Source of the DNA: Sitta carolinensis
Taxonomy: Eukaryota; Chordata; Aves; Passeriformes; Sittidae
Direction of reading: 5' to 3'
DNA length: 64,000 nt
Assembly (NCBI GenBank): GCA_032173965.1
Contig: JAVUNC010000004.1
Coordinates: forward strand, 24,777,001 to 24,841,000
Shown: positions 1-15,036 of the stretch, one piece after another
Position numbering within the stretch: position 1 is the stretch's first letter
Layout of the letters: every line of letters starts with the position of its first letter
Position numbers and translations under genes: made by a program
The notes under the pieces: generated by a model
What the model was told of the DNA's origin: nothing
Database searches by the model: none
What the model saw: only the letters and a program-made list of their open reading frames with translations

Positions 1-599
1 AGCAGCACACAATTCATAATAATTTCACACTCTCCAAAATTTTTACTACAACGCAAGTCTGCAAATACTGATCATACGCAAGACTTCACCTTTTAACTGT
101 GCTGTTGATTGTTCAATATTCCCTTTTCACCTCTAAACCAGCAGCCACATTTCCACTGCACTTAAGCTAACTCCAGCATGGATTTTACATATTTCCATGC
201 TCAAGTAACTTTTCTACTACCAACAATGTGAAAATTTTATTAAAAATATATACAAGCATACTCCTGGCCAATTGGGCCTACGAAGAAAGCAAGCATCTTG
301 GGTTAGCCTACACTTCATAAGATTTGCTAGTTTCTCAGGAAAGTACCCAATGCTCAAAGTTCTCAATGCTCAAATACAATTTTCTTGTCCACGTAAGTAT
401 TGTTTGGAACGTGCAGCGATACCACTAAACCTTAAATTCACACTTCTTTTTTTGTTTCAATCCTTCCTGAAATATCTTTGGTGTAAGTTCATTTATCCTA
501 TGCACTGAAATACTCCCTTGTAAAATACCCATCTTAAAAACAAACTGAATTCATAACTTCAAAGCAACGACTTTTAGAGAACTCAGGAAAAGCACTGGA

Positions 600-647
600 G
601 TCTCTTATTCAAGAAGTTGGCATGTCTCTTATTCAAGAAGTTGGCAT
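600..647. repeat. Perfect 24-bp tandem duplication
   Basis: Two identical adjacent copies of a 24-bp unit beginning gtctcttattcaag and ending ttggcat occupy 600-623 and 624-647. The copies have no mismatch, in contrast with the diverged repeats nearby, so the duplication looks recent or is an assembly artefact. Confidence 0.9.
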
Positions 648-2941
648 ACTTTCTCAAACAGATAAAAATCGTAACAAATTAAATAACACTTTTTAACTTG
701 AAAAATTTTCCCATAGCTTGATATCCAGAATAAAAAGTCTTGGCTATAAATCTGCACATACAATTTTTCCAATCTTACCACTATGAATAGTCCTTAAAAT
801 AGGACACCAGAATTTAGATTGCTCAATTAATGTGACTAGAAGGCAACTGTGACACTTATTATAGCCAAGTAATTATAAAAAACTAAAGTAGTAAAAATTT
901 TTAGGACACTTTTCAGACTAGATTCATACTAGCAAATTAAACACCAGCCAGGTGTTCATGGGGAGCAGAAGTAAATCCCTCCATGACAGTGAGTTTTTGA
1001 TGGCGGTATCTCCAGCTTGCTTTCAGCCCATGCCAGCTGCCCACCTCACAGACAATTCCCAGGCACAGTTCAGGGTGAGCATGGGTCATCCACCATTCCC
1101 AACAGAGCTTGGCTGTAGCCCAATATGGAGAAAAAGAATATCAGAGCATGAGGAAGGCTCCTCTATGGCAGTGGGCATCAATGTCACAGATTTGTCCTAA
1201 TCATGCTAATTTACTGGCAGTGATGTAACCCTAAAACAAGTTTTGCGTCAACTTTTTAATCTAGGTTTCAAGCTATTGCATTGACTGTCCTTACCTTTAA
1301 TCCTTGCAAACATCAATCATGCTGACTGCCGCATTCTGGAAAAGAAAATGCCTTCCCAAGACAAGTGGGGTACTGTAAGGCCAGGCAACAAAGGCACACA
1401 GAGCATATCAGATATATCACAGTTACTTCTGAGGCAAAATGTCAGATGAGCCTAGAAGCACAGTGCTTGCTGAAAGAAGAGTTAGTTACATCCCATTTTA
1501 CCACTGAGCATAGGCAGGCACATGAGGCAGCTACTACAGATTGGCTCATGCACTGTAATCTCTCGTTTTATCTTGGTCTAGAGCAACTTGTCCTTTTGCA
1601 ACACCACACAGCAATTACAGTCCTTTCAGATGCAGGCAGGCAGTATTAAACCCGTGATGCTTGTGAGGCTGGGAATTTCTGAATGGCAGAAATGATCATG
1701 TGCCCTCGTTCTTACTGGATTACAGTGTACAAAACTCTCATACCCTATTGCAAGTGAGCCTGTAACTCCCTCTGCACATGACTGCCCAACACCATCCTCT
1801 CCACAGCAGACATGGAAATGCCATTTCAGCTGCCTTGGACAAGCAGCAGCTGAAACACTGCTCTCCTCAACTGAACATCTGATCCAGCAGTTCATCCCAG
1901 CTTGTATGGATTGCTTGGCTATTCAGAGTTTACACTACCTTGCTGTTGCACTTACTCCCCTTTCACATCTATCCTGGAAATGGGTGGAAGATGCAGCAAC
2001 TGCTCTCCTGGAGTGAGGCCTGATGTTCAGCTCGAGGAAAAGGTTACCAGACAGCTGGCATCTTGGCAAGATGAACTAGGTTATGCACTTTAAGATTATC
2101 TTTGAAGACACAGCTGTGCCTTCTTAGCTTCCACATACCAAAACAAACAGAGGAGGAAATAATCAGTAGAGGAAATCAGAATCTTGTGAACATTAGACCT
2201 GTACTTATTTCTTCTGTACTAAATGTGGTTCTAAAAAGGGAGGTTTTAGATGAAAATTCATCATTCAATAATGAACCACAGGAATTTCATGATCCTGGTG
2301 AAATGCTGTTGCTTGGAGACTCAGGTAGAAATTTGTCACTGAAGAACTACCAAAAATAGTTCAAGTGATATTTCATTTGGCATGAGGTCGTGAAGGCAAC
2401 ATTCATGCAAGGGGAGATTCATAAATTTCAAAATCACAGGATCCCAAGCTGACCTTGCAGCAATGGGCTTTTTGACAGCTCAGCTAGGAGAAGCTTTAGT
2501 ATCATGACATAGTGACAAAATGCAGAAAATCTATCAGTGGCAAGCTGAAGTGTAATTAAAAAAAAAAAAAAATTTCTTACAATGAAACAAACATTCAAGG
2601 ACTGTCAGTAATGAAGTCTACATGAAACTGTTCAAGAATCTCTTCCATACTTCAGTCTCATCTATCAGATGATCCCCTCCTCTAAACTAAAACATCCTGG
2701 GCTATATACACTGCAGCTCCTATCTGGACCATGCCATGAAGTATATTGGCAGCCGCAGGGACAGAGTAAACACACCTCTTGTCTTTCTCATGTCCAACTG
2801 AACAACCCAAATTTTCCTTCCTGAGCAACATGGTACTGCAAAGAAATCTCTGCAAAGATATCTCGTTTAAGGAATATGTAATAAAATTAGAACTAACTGC
2901 TCTACAGTGAGAGAAAATAAAACACTATATCAGACAGGGAG

Positions 2942-3240
2942 TGATGCAGCACGTGCAAACAGATTCAGCAGCAAGGCATTTATTAGCCCTGCAGAAGGAA
3001 AGCCACTGCTGAAGTGACAGCCACTGCTGCAGCATCATGAGCCCTTAGAGGTGTCTTAAGGCTCCTGAGCACAACTCAGAACCCCGGGGGATGTGACTCA
3101 GCTATTGCTCCCAGGCAGGCCTGGCTCAGAGGTCATGGGTCTGGGCCCTGGGGGCAGCCTGTCCACCAGCCTAGTTACCACACTGGGCACCCTGTCCCTC
3201 AGAGAGCAGCCCCTGCCTGCTGCTCCCCAGGCTCCTCAGT
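2942..3240 (-). other. GC-rich block with minus-strand AATAAA, possible old retroelement end
   Basis: About 300 bp that are clearly more GC-rich than the surrounding intron. On the minus strand it carries a polyadenylation hexamer AATAAA (plus-strand tttatt at 2979-2984) near its 3' side, preceded by a C/G-rich stretch with many CCTG and CAG words. That is the layout expected of an LTR or a retroposed 3' end. I saw no convincing target-site duplication around the best TG...CA boundaries and no coding potential, and I do not recognise the family. Confidence 0.3.
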
Positions 3241-4845
3241 TTCCATTTTCTTAGCCAAATGACAGCATAGAAGGTGCTATGGAGAAGAGAAATCTGTTAT
3301 CTTCCAAACCCTCACCGCTGTTTTCATAAATACTGCTTGGGCTGCCTGCCACAGTTTGATTCTGCTGGAATTTTTGTAGTTTCCTATCAGAGATCACTGT
3401 ATGGATCCTCTCTTCTCAATGGAGTGGAGGACATTATCAGTGCTTCCAATGAAGACAGTTACATCCTCAAAAGGCAGTATCATAACCTCCCTTTATATTC
3501 TTGTTGACAACTCTACATTTTATATGGGTTGTTGATGTGGAATAAATTAGTGGAATTTCTTTGGCTCCAGTTCTTTGTGAAAGTGTTACCATACTGTAGA
3601 GTGCAGCTCAGTGTTTCACCCTATTTGTTTAATTTTTTATGGATATAAACAACAATAAACAAAAAGCAACCTTAGAGGCAAAGATCAGAACCTATACTCT
3701 TCTTTCCTACTCGACAATCTATAACTTGCTTTCCTTTCTGCCTTTTTACTCCTAGAAGTTCACCCAGTTTTAAAAGAAAAACATTATATTCCTACCCAAA
3801 TAGCAAAAATATTCCTGTCATTCTGGTTGCAGATAATCAAAACTCTTCCTGCTCAGAGAGGCCTAAAAATACACCTGACTCTCAAACACTCAAATAACTG
3901 TTATTCTTATGCAAATTCATACAGAAGCAGCATTCAGTTTTGGATTAGGTTTCCCTGGTTAGCAAACCACAGAAAACATTCAGGCAGTTTGCTATCTGAC
4001 CTTTGGCATATGGTGAATGCTAGGCAGAGGACAGGAGCATCACCTCCGGGAATGCAGTATTTCTGAGAAGACACAGATACACTAATACTCCACATAAATT
4101 CAGATACCTAAAGAAGATGGCAGTGGCAGAAAGCAGCTAGCCTGGACCACTGTACAAAACATCCTGACTTAGGCAGAATTTAGAACTGGATTTCGTCCTT
4201 TGTCTCCTATACAGTTTTGTTACATATGGCTATACTGCTAGACATTACTGAGTTTGCATTAAGGCTTTAGTACCTCTCAGACTTCATTTCCTGGCTGCAC
4301 CAGACAAAGGAGCTTTCAGTACAGTGGGTGGCCTGAGGGGTGGGCATTAAATCAGCCTAACAACACACTCCAGAGCACTTCTTACAAGAACCACACTATT
4401 TTCCAAACATTAATTATGTTTCCAACTAGAAATACTTATGCATAAAGCGTGAGCCTCTCCTAGCTCATAAGGGAGTTCTTCCCATCTCCTTAGTGTCTTG
4501 TTAAAGTCACTTTTTAGAACCTTTCAAGCCGTGCAATGAACTTGTTCTATGGCTAGTCCTCCATCACTGGGTTGTTAGGTTAAAGTTATTAAGCACTGCT
4601 AATGATAATAATAAAAGCCGTTATGTTCAATTTGATCTTTCTGTCAAGTCATCACACAATGGCTGGATGAGATATAACACAGGCTGCCAGGAAGGCACAG
4701 AAAGCCAGGAAGGTATAAAAGGCAGTCCAATAGGAAAAGCTGCCATGCACATACCATAAGGCCAGGAAAGAGGACAAAATTACAAGCTAAGAAGTTATAC
4801 AGCATTGACAAACAAATAGGTGAAGCAAAGCACGGGTCTGCACAG

Positions 4846-5150
4846 AACTGTCATGCTGCTGGGGGTGGGTGGGGGGTGCTTCTCATGGAGAGGCAGCAGG
4901 GCAAGGTCTGGCAGCCATTGCTGACCCCACCACCCCAGCCAGGGACACCAGGGCAGCTCCAGGCACTGGGAGGCTCCTGGGCTGAGGCTGAGCCAGGCCA
5001 TGGGCCCACAGGTGGAACCTAGCAGTGCCAGGCTGGACCTGGAGACCAGCCCTGCTATGGAATTACTGGAGGGTTATTCCCAGGGAACCGACACGGGGTC
5101 CCAGACTGGGAGATACTGGAGGAGCCCAGCAGGGTGGGCTGGGACATTCA
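4846..5150. other. GC-rich block of unknown origin
   Basis: About 300 bp of GC-rich, CCTGG/CCAGG-dense sequence in AT-rich intron, including a G-run (gggggtgggtggggggtg) near 4860-4877. Both strands have short open frames covering it, which low stop-codon frequency in GC-rich DNA explains. No family was recognised; an unclassified repeat is the likeliest source. Confidence 0.3.
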
Positions 5151-6924
5151 AGCCCATTACCAAAACCAACACTAACAGCAACTGTGATACCAATTTAAAC
5201 ACACAAATAGCTTTGCCCAGATGTCAAAAGCATAGCATGTGAGATAAAACGCTCCACTTGCAGATAAAACTGTTGTCATACTAAAAATATCAGCAGCAAC
5301 TGACACATGAAAATTCCTGTTTACAAATGCACAGGAAGAAACAGATCATGAAAGACCCCACCCTTCACAAGAAAGCAGACAGTGTCCATCAGGAAACCTT
5401 CAGCATGGGCAGACAATTGGGAGAAGAGGCAGATATAAATAATGTAGTTACTGCAGTTAATAAAACTGCCATTTGAGCCTTCCAAATCAGAAAAAGAAAT
5501 AATACTGCTAATTTATAAAGGTTAAATCTTAAAATTAATATTTGGTCTTTGCGTTGATCAGTTGCCTCAAAACATAATTTAACAAGACACTTACCTGCAT
5601 GATTACAGAATGTACTGTCCATATTTTGGACAAGACTGGGGATGACCAGCATTTAACAGTGAGGATTTCACACCATATGTCATATTGTTCATGTTTTAAA
5701 GAAATTTTAGAAGATCAATATGTAGCTACAAAACAGTTAAAAATCTTAATGCAGTTAAGATTTCAAATGTCAAAAATTATGTTGGATTTCAAAAAGGCCA
5801 GTAAGAGTATCTTTAAATATACTTATATTAAAAATAACCAATATCTATATTTATAAAACAGAGTAAAGCATAACGGGTAGGTCACAGAGAAACAGGAGAA
5901 ACTGAAACCAAAGCTACACTGAGTAAGTATGTATCTTGACAGCATAAAAAGAGAAAACATTAGGTACTAAGGGAAATTTTTGCTTTACAATACACACATG
6001 CTTCTATTTTCTAAAATTTTCCATCCATTAGATGTACCACAGATATTGTTAGATGATGGAGGGAAATTATAAAGTAATTTTTAAAAAAGGAAAGATATTG
6101 CAGTGTTAATCCCTTTTCATGTGAATGTCAGAGAGTTTAATTTACTCTGGTACCAGAAGGCTAGCAGACTAAATGTTCAGGGCCATCAAGTAAACAGGCA
6201 CATGCTACCGGAAAACTTTCTGGCATAACAAAATTCTTAGTCAAATAGAAGCGCTAACCAAACAATGGTGGGAAAAATCAGGATCAAAAAAGAAGCAGGA
6301 GACTTAGTAGCTATCAAAAGTGAAGAATAATCATGATACAAAATCAGACACACATGTTCACAGATGATCAGAATCAGGGAGGTGGTGAGAACAGACTAGC
6401 CACTGCAAAGGCTAAATACCTGAATGAATTTTTTACCGAGGAAAAACCTAGACTTTAAGATAACAATTTGTTTTTCCTTTCCCCTCAGCCTCCTTTACAG
6501 AAAAATTACCAAGTTTCATCACAGGAAGTCTCAAAGAATAAATTATTTAGACAGGAGACCTGAACACATCCATCTACAAGCATCGTACATAATCATCTAC
6601 TACCAACTAACTACAAATTCAGAATGGACTTAAGGTATCAGAGCAAAAAAAAGCTTTTTACAAAAACCTATACTAAAATGGATCACTGTTATCCAGATAA
6701 TTTGTAAGAAATAAATAAAAAAGCTTGAGAAATTACTGGTGTAATCAGTTCCACCAAGAGTAACTGGAAAGCACAAATTAAAACAAATGAAACCAAACCT
6801 AAAACACAGGGAACAATACTAGTAATGGAAAATTGTGATGTAACGTATTGTAACAATGAAATGTTCCATAATGGAATGGAAAAGAGCTACAAAATCACTG
6901 AGATCAAACTTAAAACTAACGCTG

Positions 6925-7080
6925 CCAGGTCCACCACTAAACCAAGTCCCCAAGTGCCACATCTACACATCTTTTGAACCCTTTGAGGGATGCTGACTCC
7001 ACCACTTCCCAGGGCAGCCTGTTCCCATAATTTCTGTCATTATAAACCAAATTCCTCCATAATTGTTTGATTTCCTCTGT
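6925..7080 (-). mobile_element. CR1 LINE fragment (old)
   Basis: Words typical of the 3' part of avian CR1 in reverse orientation are visible: ccaagtgccacatctacaca, ctgactccaccacttcccag and ggcagcctgttccca, in the order expected for a minus-strand CR1. The block lacks the terminal AGAATCATAGAAT-type end and is diverged, so it is an internal relic. It has no coding capacity. Confidence 0.75.
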
Positions 7081-10000
7081 GTTAAAAACAAAAACAGCCA
7101 TGTGTTTGACTATAAATACATGCGTGTGTATGCGTACATGTAAATACAAGGAATTTGACTCATTTACAAAAGCTAACTAAAACCAACAAGGATATAGGGC
7201 ACAATCTTTTGTAGCCTGAAAAATTACTTACAGAAAAATAAAGTCTTGAATTTTGGCTGTCTTCCAACATGAGAAAACAGTGTGGTTTTCCAGAAGTCAA
7301 CAATGCATTCTACATTTACTAAAGAGCTGGAGAAAGCAACAAATAAAAATTCAGTCTTGTCTGATGATACCAATGTGTTCAGATTGGGAGAACTCCAAAA
7401 CGTGAAGACTCAGACCCACTTACTGAAACTAGGAGGATTATTAAAAATGTCAAGATAGGAAATACAATTTAAACAAAAGGTAAAAAAAAACCCATGAAAA
7501 TTAAAAACAGAATATAAGCATCTCTGAACTACCAGAACCATTGGCAGAAAACAGTTAACTGCATACAGATCAAAAAACCTTACATTAGGTATTCAAGAAC
7601 CACCTAAAAGAAAAAAAAAAACATCAAAAGGAATTCTTAAATTCATATCAAAGACATACTATATAGAACAGTAATACAACAAAAGTACTACATTCAATCA
7701 CTCTCACATCACAAAGTACATCAATAGTAGGAGCACTGAAGAATATGCACAGCCATTAAATGCTTTAGTACCATGGCACGGAAAGAACTTGTAGAAGCTG
7801 AGATTTTTAATCTTGAAATATCAAAGTAAAAATAACTGAATTTTAACTGAAAAATAATTATGAAAAGAAAAAAATGTTCATTAGGCTCCCTTTTGCTTAT
7901 TGCTACAATGACAAAATGAAATTGCAAGCAGACTCCATTATTTCATATAGCATCTAAGCCATCAGTCAACACTAACTGCTAGTCATCAAGAGAAACAAAT
8001 ACTGTGATAATCCGTTTATTTACTCAAAAGGAAAAAAGCAAATAAATCAACTTAAAATTATTTATCAGCCAAGTCATTAACCCAACTCATGGAAAACAAA
8101 TCTTTGGTGTTTCAATTGCAGTTAAGGTACAGAAAACATCTTGGTGTATTTCATAATTAACGTGGTTGCACACAGCAGGGCAGGAGCACTCGCTTTCACT
8201 GGCTGTGCAAAACCAGACTGACTCTGACACACTGAGCAGCAATGCTCACACATCCAGGTGCAAGTCAGAGTACTGAAGCCAGGAGCTTCAGTAAAAGTTT
8301 CTTCTTTAAAAGAAACAGTCATTTCAGAAGTGATTGTGCTATCTGTCCCCTCAGTGGTGTTCCCTCTCTCTGCACTTTCCCTAGACTAGCCTTGAATTTC
8401 CTCACAGTAGGACACGAGCCTGTCAGTGTGTGACCTGGTACGCAGGTTCCAGTCAGGCTTGCTCCTGACTCCAGGAACTCAAGTTCACAGCAGGAACCAG
8501 CACATGGCCACATAGCCTGAGAAATCTCATTCAACACACAGAGTTTTTTACATTTTATTTCATTACGATAAGGAAAAGCTCAAAGATGTCTCTACAGCTT
8601 CAACTACAGCTTGGGGAGTGAATCCCACGCTACTTCCAAGGACTAGAGCCCATGCTCCAGAGTGCTGTCTGTGCCAGTGGCAGGCAGAAGGAGAATGGAA
8701 GAGAGGAGGAGTCTTTTTCCACCACAAGAGGGAATGGACCAGCCTGCTGAGGAAATACAACTCCACAAGAATCACCTCAAAGGAAAACAATCATCCGCCT
8801 GCACTTTGTAAGTGCAGGCCCACAAGGAATTCAACCTACAGCTAAAATTTAACTTTGAAGTAATGAAGGAAGGAAGGAAGAGAAACCAAGGGTAGAGTAA
8901 CAGAATCACACTGGATCTTCCAGATGCTAGGGACAAAGACTTTTTAAAAAAAAAACCAAAAGCTTTCCCCAACCGCCAATGGAGAAATATTATAAAAAAA
9001 GCTAAATGATCAAAGATCAGAAGTGAGTAGACTCAAAGTGTATTAGATGAGGAAATGCAAAGAGAGTAAAACAGTATCCAGCACAAACTATACAAAGATC
9101 CATCAACAATTTAGTCATACACCCAGACCTCCAACAGATGATTCACAGTGTTGCCAGTTAAATGGCTACAAAAATCTAGGCACCAAATTCAAAGCACATT
9201 TCAAACTTAGAATGAAGATGATCACCCACTTGCTATTGTTATTTAATCAAATCCTTACGTTTGGTATTAAATTGCAAATTATTACAGAGACACACAAGCT
9301 CTCAAAGTGTAAACTTAATTCTTTAAATTCTCCTGAGTATTATGTGGCTCCCAAAGCAAAGAAATTCTTCAGTATGAGAGTCAAAATATCAAGGCATAAA
9401 CATGCATTGTTTCTAGGACACTAATATAATCTTTATAAATTAGATTATAACTGTTTGATGCTGCTCAGTCCTACCATACACCCAATTTAAACAGCATGTT
9501 GGATGGCTGGACTCAGCGTAATCCAAGATCTGGAGGAAATGTATATCCATGAGAAAGCAAAAATAAATGTATGATTTAAGTAGAAACATACAAGGTCTAC
9601 AGGAACCAATGTGATTTCATTTAATACAATTTGCAACAGCAGAAAATTAGAATTTGGGTGGATATTCTCAGAGGTAGGATAGATCTGGCCTCACAAGAAG
9701 TATACAGACTTCATTAACAAGGCTTCTATTTTATAGTATTGAAACAAAAATACAATTAAAAAGTATCCCGTTGAGCATGGTAAAATTATAAGGTAATTTC
9801 ATCAAGAGACCTAATTAACTTTGGCTTTCTTCCTCTGGCTCATCTGTGTCTGTTCTTCTCTACTTTAAAGAGATACTGAGCCAAAGGCTGCTTTAACTCC
9901 AGTGTAAACTGGAGGTAGACAAAAATTTCCAGCAAAGCAAAATAAAAACCTACCCAAAACCAAAACAAATGTTTCTCAGCAATTGTTTTGTTAAAAAATA

Positions 10001-13000
10001 AAGAGGGTAGAAGGTATAAAGCCTAGCAAGTCTGCTCTATAAAGAAAATTTCAGTAAGTCAGAAATCAACTTTATTTCTAAAAATTATGATTAATTTTTC
10101 TCCAGAGAAGATTTCATATCTGAAACATTTCAAAAACTGAATTTTAAATGCAGAACTATTCTGTAATACATGGTATTATGAAATGGTTTTCAACATTAGG
10201 TTATGATCTCAATAATGAACACAGTCACTGGAGGAAAACTTCCAAGGCACAAACAGCAGGGAAGAGCCTAATTGCTATTAAAGGTCATTGGGACTTGCAA
10301 TCACATTGCTATATGTCCTTTTGAAAATATCCTACTCTGAAATCATAACTACCTTAGCAATAAAACCTTATTCCCAGAAGTTATATACGACAGAAGCAGT
10401 GGCCTCTCCAGACAAATGCTCTAGTCATTTCCTAATTCCTAGGATGTAATGTAAACCCTTTATCACAAAATTAAAAATTTATCTAAAGGCAAAGTAATTT
10501 AAAGCATTAAATATTTATAAACATCAATAGCTAAGTTCCTGACCCTCCCCAAAATTAACAGAAGTTTTGTTTGAATAACAACCACAGCACTTAAAGTGCC
10601 GTTTCCCTTTCAAAAAAGCTCTTTTGCTTGAACAGTTCAGGATACTTTATCATTAATATTACTGCAAAATATCTGTTCGAATGATCCACTCACTTTCTAA
10701 TGCTGCCTGTACTGTGCCTAGGAGATTTGTCACATGAGGAGCACACAGAGGGTAACCTGATCAGGCAGAAGCGGGCAAAGTTCCTGTGAAGCAGACTTTG
10801 ACTGCAAATTCCATTACATACCCAGCAAGAGACTTTTCTGGAACTATTATGTCCTCTTCACCCATATGACTCATCTGCAAATTTCCCAAACATACCTGAA
10901 AGCTGTAATACAGAGATCGAACTTTTACCCATTTTAAAACTAATTATTGTAACACAACATTCTCTAATCCCAGTATAGAAGACTACTATATTTTAAAGAT
11001 CCAAGTGTGCAAGTGTCATTGCTGTCAAAATAGCTGGATCACTGAACCTCAGGCCTAACCCTAATTTTAAGTTTCAACACAATTAGGTTTACAAAACCCC
11101 ATTAACTGCTGATCTTAATTTTATATGCATTTGCAGAACCATGCATTAAATACCTGTAATTTCACATGTTAACTATGAAACTGAACATGAAGATATTGTT
11201 GAAAGCAAACCAAGTTCAAAAGGCCTATGTGGCTATAATCAAAGAGCAATATTTTGGCCCTTCACTGGAAAGCCCATCAGAACCAACCTCTTTCTCACAG
11301 AAATAGTTTACACTAATTGTGTGATTGTGAGTGTTCAGAATTTAACCCCAATACATTTGCCTGAACCCTTTTCACCCTTTCAATTTGTAAGCTATTGTCA
11401 TGTATTTACAAAACCAAGCTAATTAATAGGTTAATCATCCACAGCAAAATTATACTCACCAAGTAAATAAATTAAATCTGAACCACGTTGACTTGCTTTT
11501 AATGCAGCTTACAGCAAAATTGTAATACCTATAGGAGGCCCTGATTTTAGGAGAATATGCCTTATCAAAGATCAACTATATTGGCCCCAAAGTCTGAAGA
11601 GTCTTGTAATGGTGGGTTTCCAAAGCCATCTTCCCACAAAAGCACTGAGTCTGCTACACAGATCACTTGTAAGATCTGGCTATAAACATGCCTTCAGGAT
11701 TTACAGCAGACTGAAGTGTCTTTGTAAGCATTGTTTCACCTGTTGAAAGCTGGCTGACTGAACATTCAGTACATGAATATTCTCACCCCACACAGAAAAA
11801 CAAGGCTTTGTAAATTAAACGGCTTTAATGATGTTTTACAGAAAACATTTCAGGCATGCAGCAATAAGCTGCATTCATATTTGACATTTACAAAACGTCA
11901 TTTTAAGCCTGAACTTATAAAATTCTTGCACTTAAATTCAAGCATGTGAATAAGCCCATTTTTATTTTATAAAGAAGTTAAGTCCAAGTACATGTTGAAA
12001 TGGTGGAATAAATTCCTCAAATCAGGCATGTTTTAAACAGTGTAGAGGAAAAATAATAAAGCGTAATCTGTTTTTCAAGCAAAATACCACTAGAAATTAG
12101 CCAGGTTGCACACAGGAAATAATTCCTAACACCTCAACCAAACACACAGATAGAAACAATACAAGCCTTTTAACTCAATAGTGACTGAAGTTTATTTTCC
12201 TTTTTTCCTCCCCTTATACTTCACCACCTCTTTGTTTTCATCCTAAAAAAAGACTTAGGAACATGCCTATAAGCTCCATTTAAAAGATATTGCTAACTCA
12301 ATGGAAATTGGGAAGTAGCAGAAAAGCAACAAAGAAGACCTTTGATGTCTGCTCCAATTCACTTACCAAAGATATTTGAATCAATGGCCAAATTCTGTCT
12401 GCCTTAGTCAACCAAACAGGTACTTAGTAAAATCATGGAGAAGCAGCCACAGTTCATGTGTCCCACCAAACTCAGCTTCAGAAGATGCTGCCCAACATAT
12501 AAACCTCACTGAATTCCCCAGCATTCAGGTTCTTGTCATTTTACTCCAAGATCTCTTCACTTTAGCTCAAGTGAACATCTCATACAAGCCAAATCAGCAA
12601 GATCTGGTTGACATTAAAGATTAATGTACTCCCATCTCCAAGCCCTTTAAAAGTCAGAACTTTTGCTTTAAATAAGGAAGAATGCTGAAACAGTAAAACT
12701 TCAGGTTTTACATTTTATGTGGCCCGAGTTGAATTAATTTTGTCCAACTTCAGACAGCACAAAAGCTATTATATTTTCATCCCGAATTGAAGATATTTTC
12801 TGTCGGCTACAATTCTTCCTTCCCAGGAGGGTAATCTGCTGTAGAAAATGTGCTAGGAACATGAGAAACGACAGGGTTGTCTTGCTGAAGACTGGCACGG
12901 TGGTAAAGAAAGGATTAGGTGACACGCAGCTGGATAATCACACACGTGCCAACTAGTCAGCGAAAATAGCTTTCCCATTTGAAAAAAACCCCACAAAAAC

Positions 13001-15012
13001 TGATCAGCCCAAGGTTAAATACTATCAGCACCTGAAAAGAGGTCAAAGAAAACCATCCATAGTAGAAACTACCTAATCAATTACTCACTTCAGGATTTCT
13101 TCTGCATTCAAAATCAGAACCCTGAAGCAGAAGATCCAATTAGTTCACAACTGAGAGCAGAGAAGAGCAAGATTTCTGCTGACTGAAAATTCAGGTCCCC
13201 AACTTCAAAGTATAAGTAAGGAAATTCAGAAATTCAAATATTCCAGAGCCAGAAGCATCTATCATGGTCCCTACTGTCTTTGCTCTATGAAATCATTCAT
13301 CTCTGAAGAAGAATATCCCTGGACTAAATCTGATACCTAACACATTTAGGAGCCTCTAAATTCCTAAAATGGAGCAGCAATTCATTTTCAGATGTATAAA
13401 AACCATTCTGTGCAAATGCTCCCTTCTTGAAATCAGCTCAGAAGAGCTGGACAACAGGCATCTATTGTTTCTATCTTAATTCAAAACCTGTACCAAATGT
13501 CATAACAGCTTTACTTGACACTATCCTCAATCAATCATTACAACAAATCACATTGTCTCTGAACCCAACACAGGCAACAAAATGCATCAGATGACCTGCT
13601 AGCTCTCATCCATCTCCAGTGTCTTTGTTCTCAGAATACAGAACCAGAGCTGTTTGCTGTGCTTCAGCTCAATGTGTAGTGTTATAGATCTTTTTGAAGC
13701 AAGGGAGCAACGCCAACAGTGAAACAGAATGTACCAAAGTTTAACAACCTCACCTGAGTTCTGCTGTCTCCAGTCCCAGACTTAGCCCTTCTTCCTACAG
13801 ACACGAGGGCTATGCAGCGAGCCCAAAGTACCCAAAGGAAGCACTAATCAGGCACCCAACCACACAATATTCATGTGACACCTTTCCCAGCATTAGCAAC
13901 AATTTAGTGAAGTCCCTGAAATGCAAGACTGTATTTTTCATGTGCAGTCATGTCAAGCTGAATTTTCCAATAGATCTGTTTCCTATAGATGTAGACGTAT
14001 AAATCTACAGCATTAAAAGCTCTGCACAGCCCAGATAACCCTATATATTTCAAACCTTAAGGACTTAGATAGTTAAAGAATGTTGTTGAATAACTATGAT
14101 TTATTCAACACTTAACTCCATGAATTAGCTCTTTTCCAGATGCTGCAATCACACTGTCATTAGCAGACATGTTAATTACAGATATGTGCCCATATCAAAA
14201 GTTATGTCAAAATGGAGACAACCTAGTTACATAATCATTCAAAATCTTTCAGAAAAGGGCTGTTGCATCTGCTATTCAAATAAAAGTTTACTACCTTAAT
14301 ATAACTAAAAATTCAACTTTTTACTACCTGAACTGAAAAATTCATTAAAGAGTGAACACTTCAGAGGGATGATATATTTATACATATAAATGTGATTCTC
14401 AGTTTATTACTTCAGATTTATAGCAGAGGAAATCTAACGAACATACTTCATATACAGCTTAAAATATCTCCAGATATTTAATGCTCAAATCATAATTGCA
14501 AAGAACAATGCATTCTTACACCACATGACAGAGATGGCATTTAATGTTTTTAAAAATGAAAAGTATATTAAATACTATTGGACATTTTCTTATTTATGAA
14601 AAAGGCTACAGCAAACAATTTTATTACACTTTGTTCCCAGGCAACTGTGAAGTAACTTACAGAGCACCAAGAATAATGTTTTAAGTTCTTTACAATCTCA
14701 CAGAGAACTCGAATAGAGTTCTTGAGAAAAAGTTGAATTTTCAATTATATTAACAAATATTTGTAGGATTTGTCATATTACTATTAAGTCACAAACAAGA
14801 TGTGAAATATGTGAAATACTTCAGATGTTTTATTGCCACTTTATTATCTCATAATAAAGGGTTTGCCCTTGAATTCTTAGAGGTGTGACCAACAAAGATT
14901 TCCCCCCTGAATAAGTATCTGGATTCAACCTGATTTCTAAAACATCTCAAATAACGTGACTTTTTTTCCTCCATCAAAATCCTTTAGAAATACTGCCAAG
15001 TAATTACTAATC

Positions 15013-15036
15013 AAAAAAAAAAAAAAAAAAAAAAAA
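15013..15036. repeat. Poly-A tract, 24 bp
   Basis: An uninterrupted run of 24 A followed by TTTT. No retroposed body is evident on its 5' side; it is listed as a simple repeat. Confidence 0.9.

Noticed and set aside
9047..9424. 125-codon plus-strand ORF
   Set aside because: No domain, no upstream promoter features and typical intronic composition; a chance ORF antisense to DST.
10722..10872. Minus-strand frame starting MGEEDIIVPEKS, considered as a myristoylated alternative first exon
   Set aside because: It does not match a dystonin N-terminus I can recall, is not in a CpG-rich setting, and has no strong donor.
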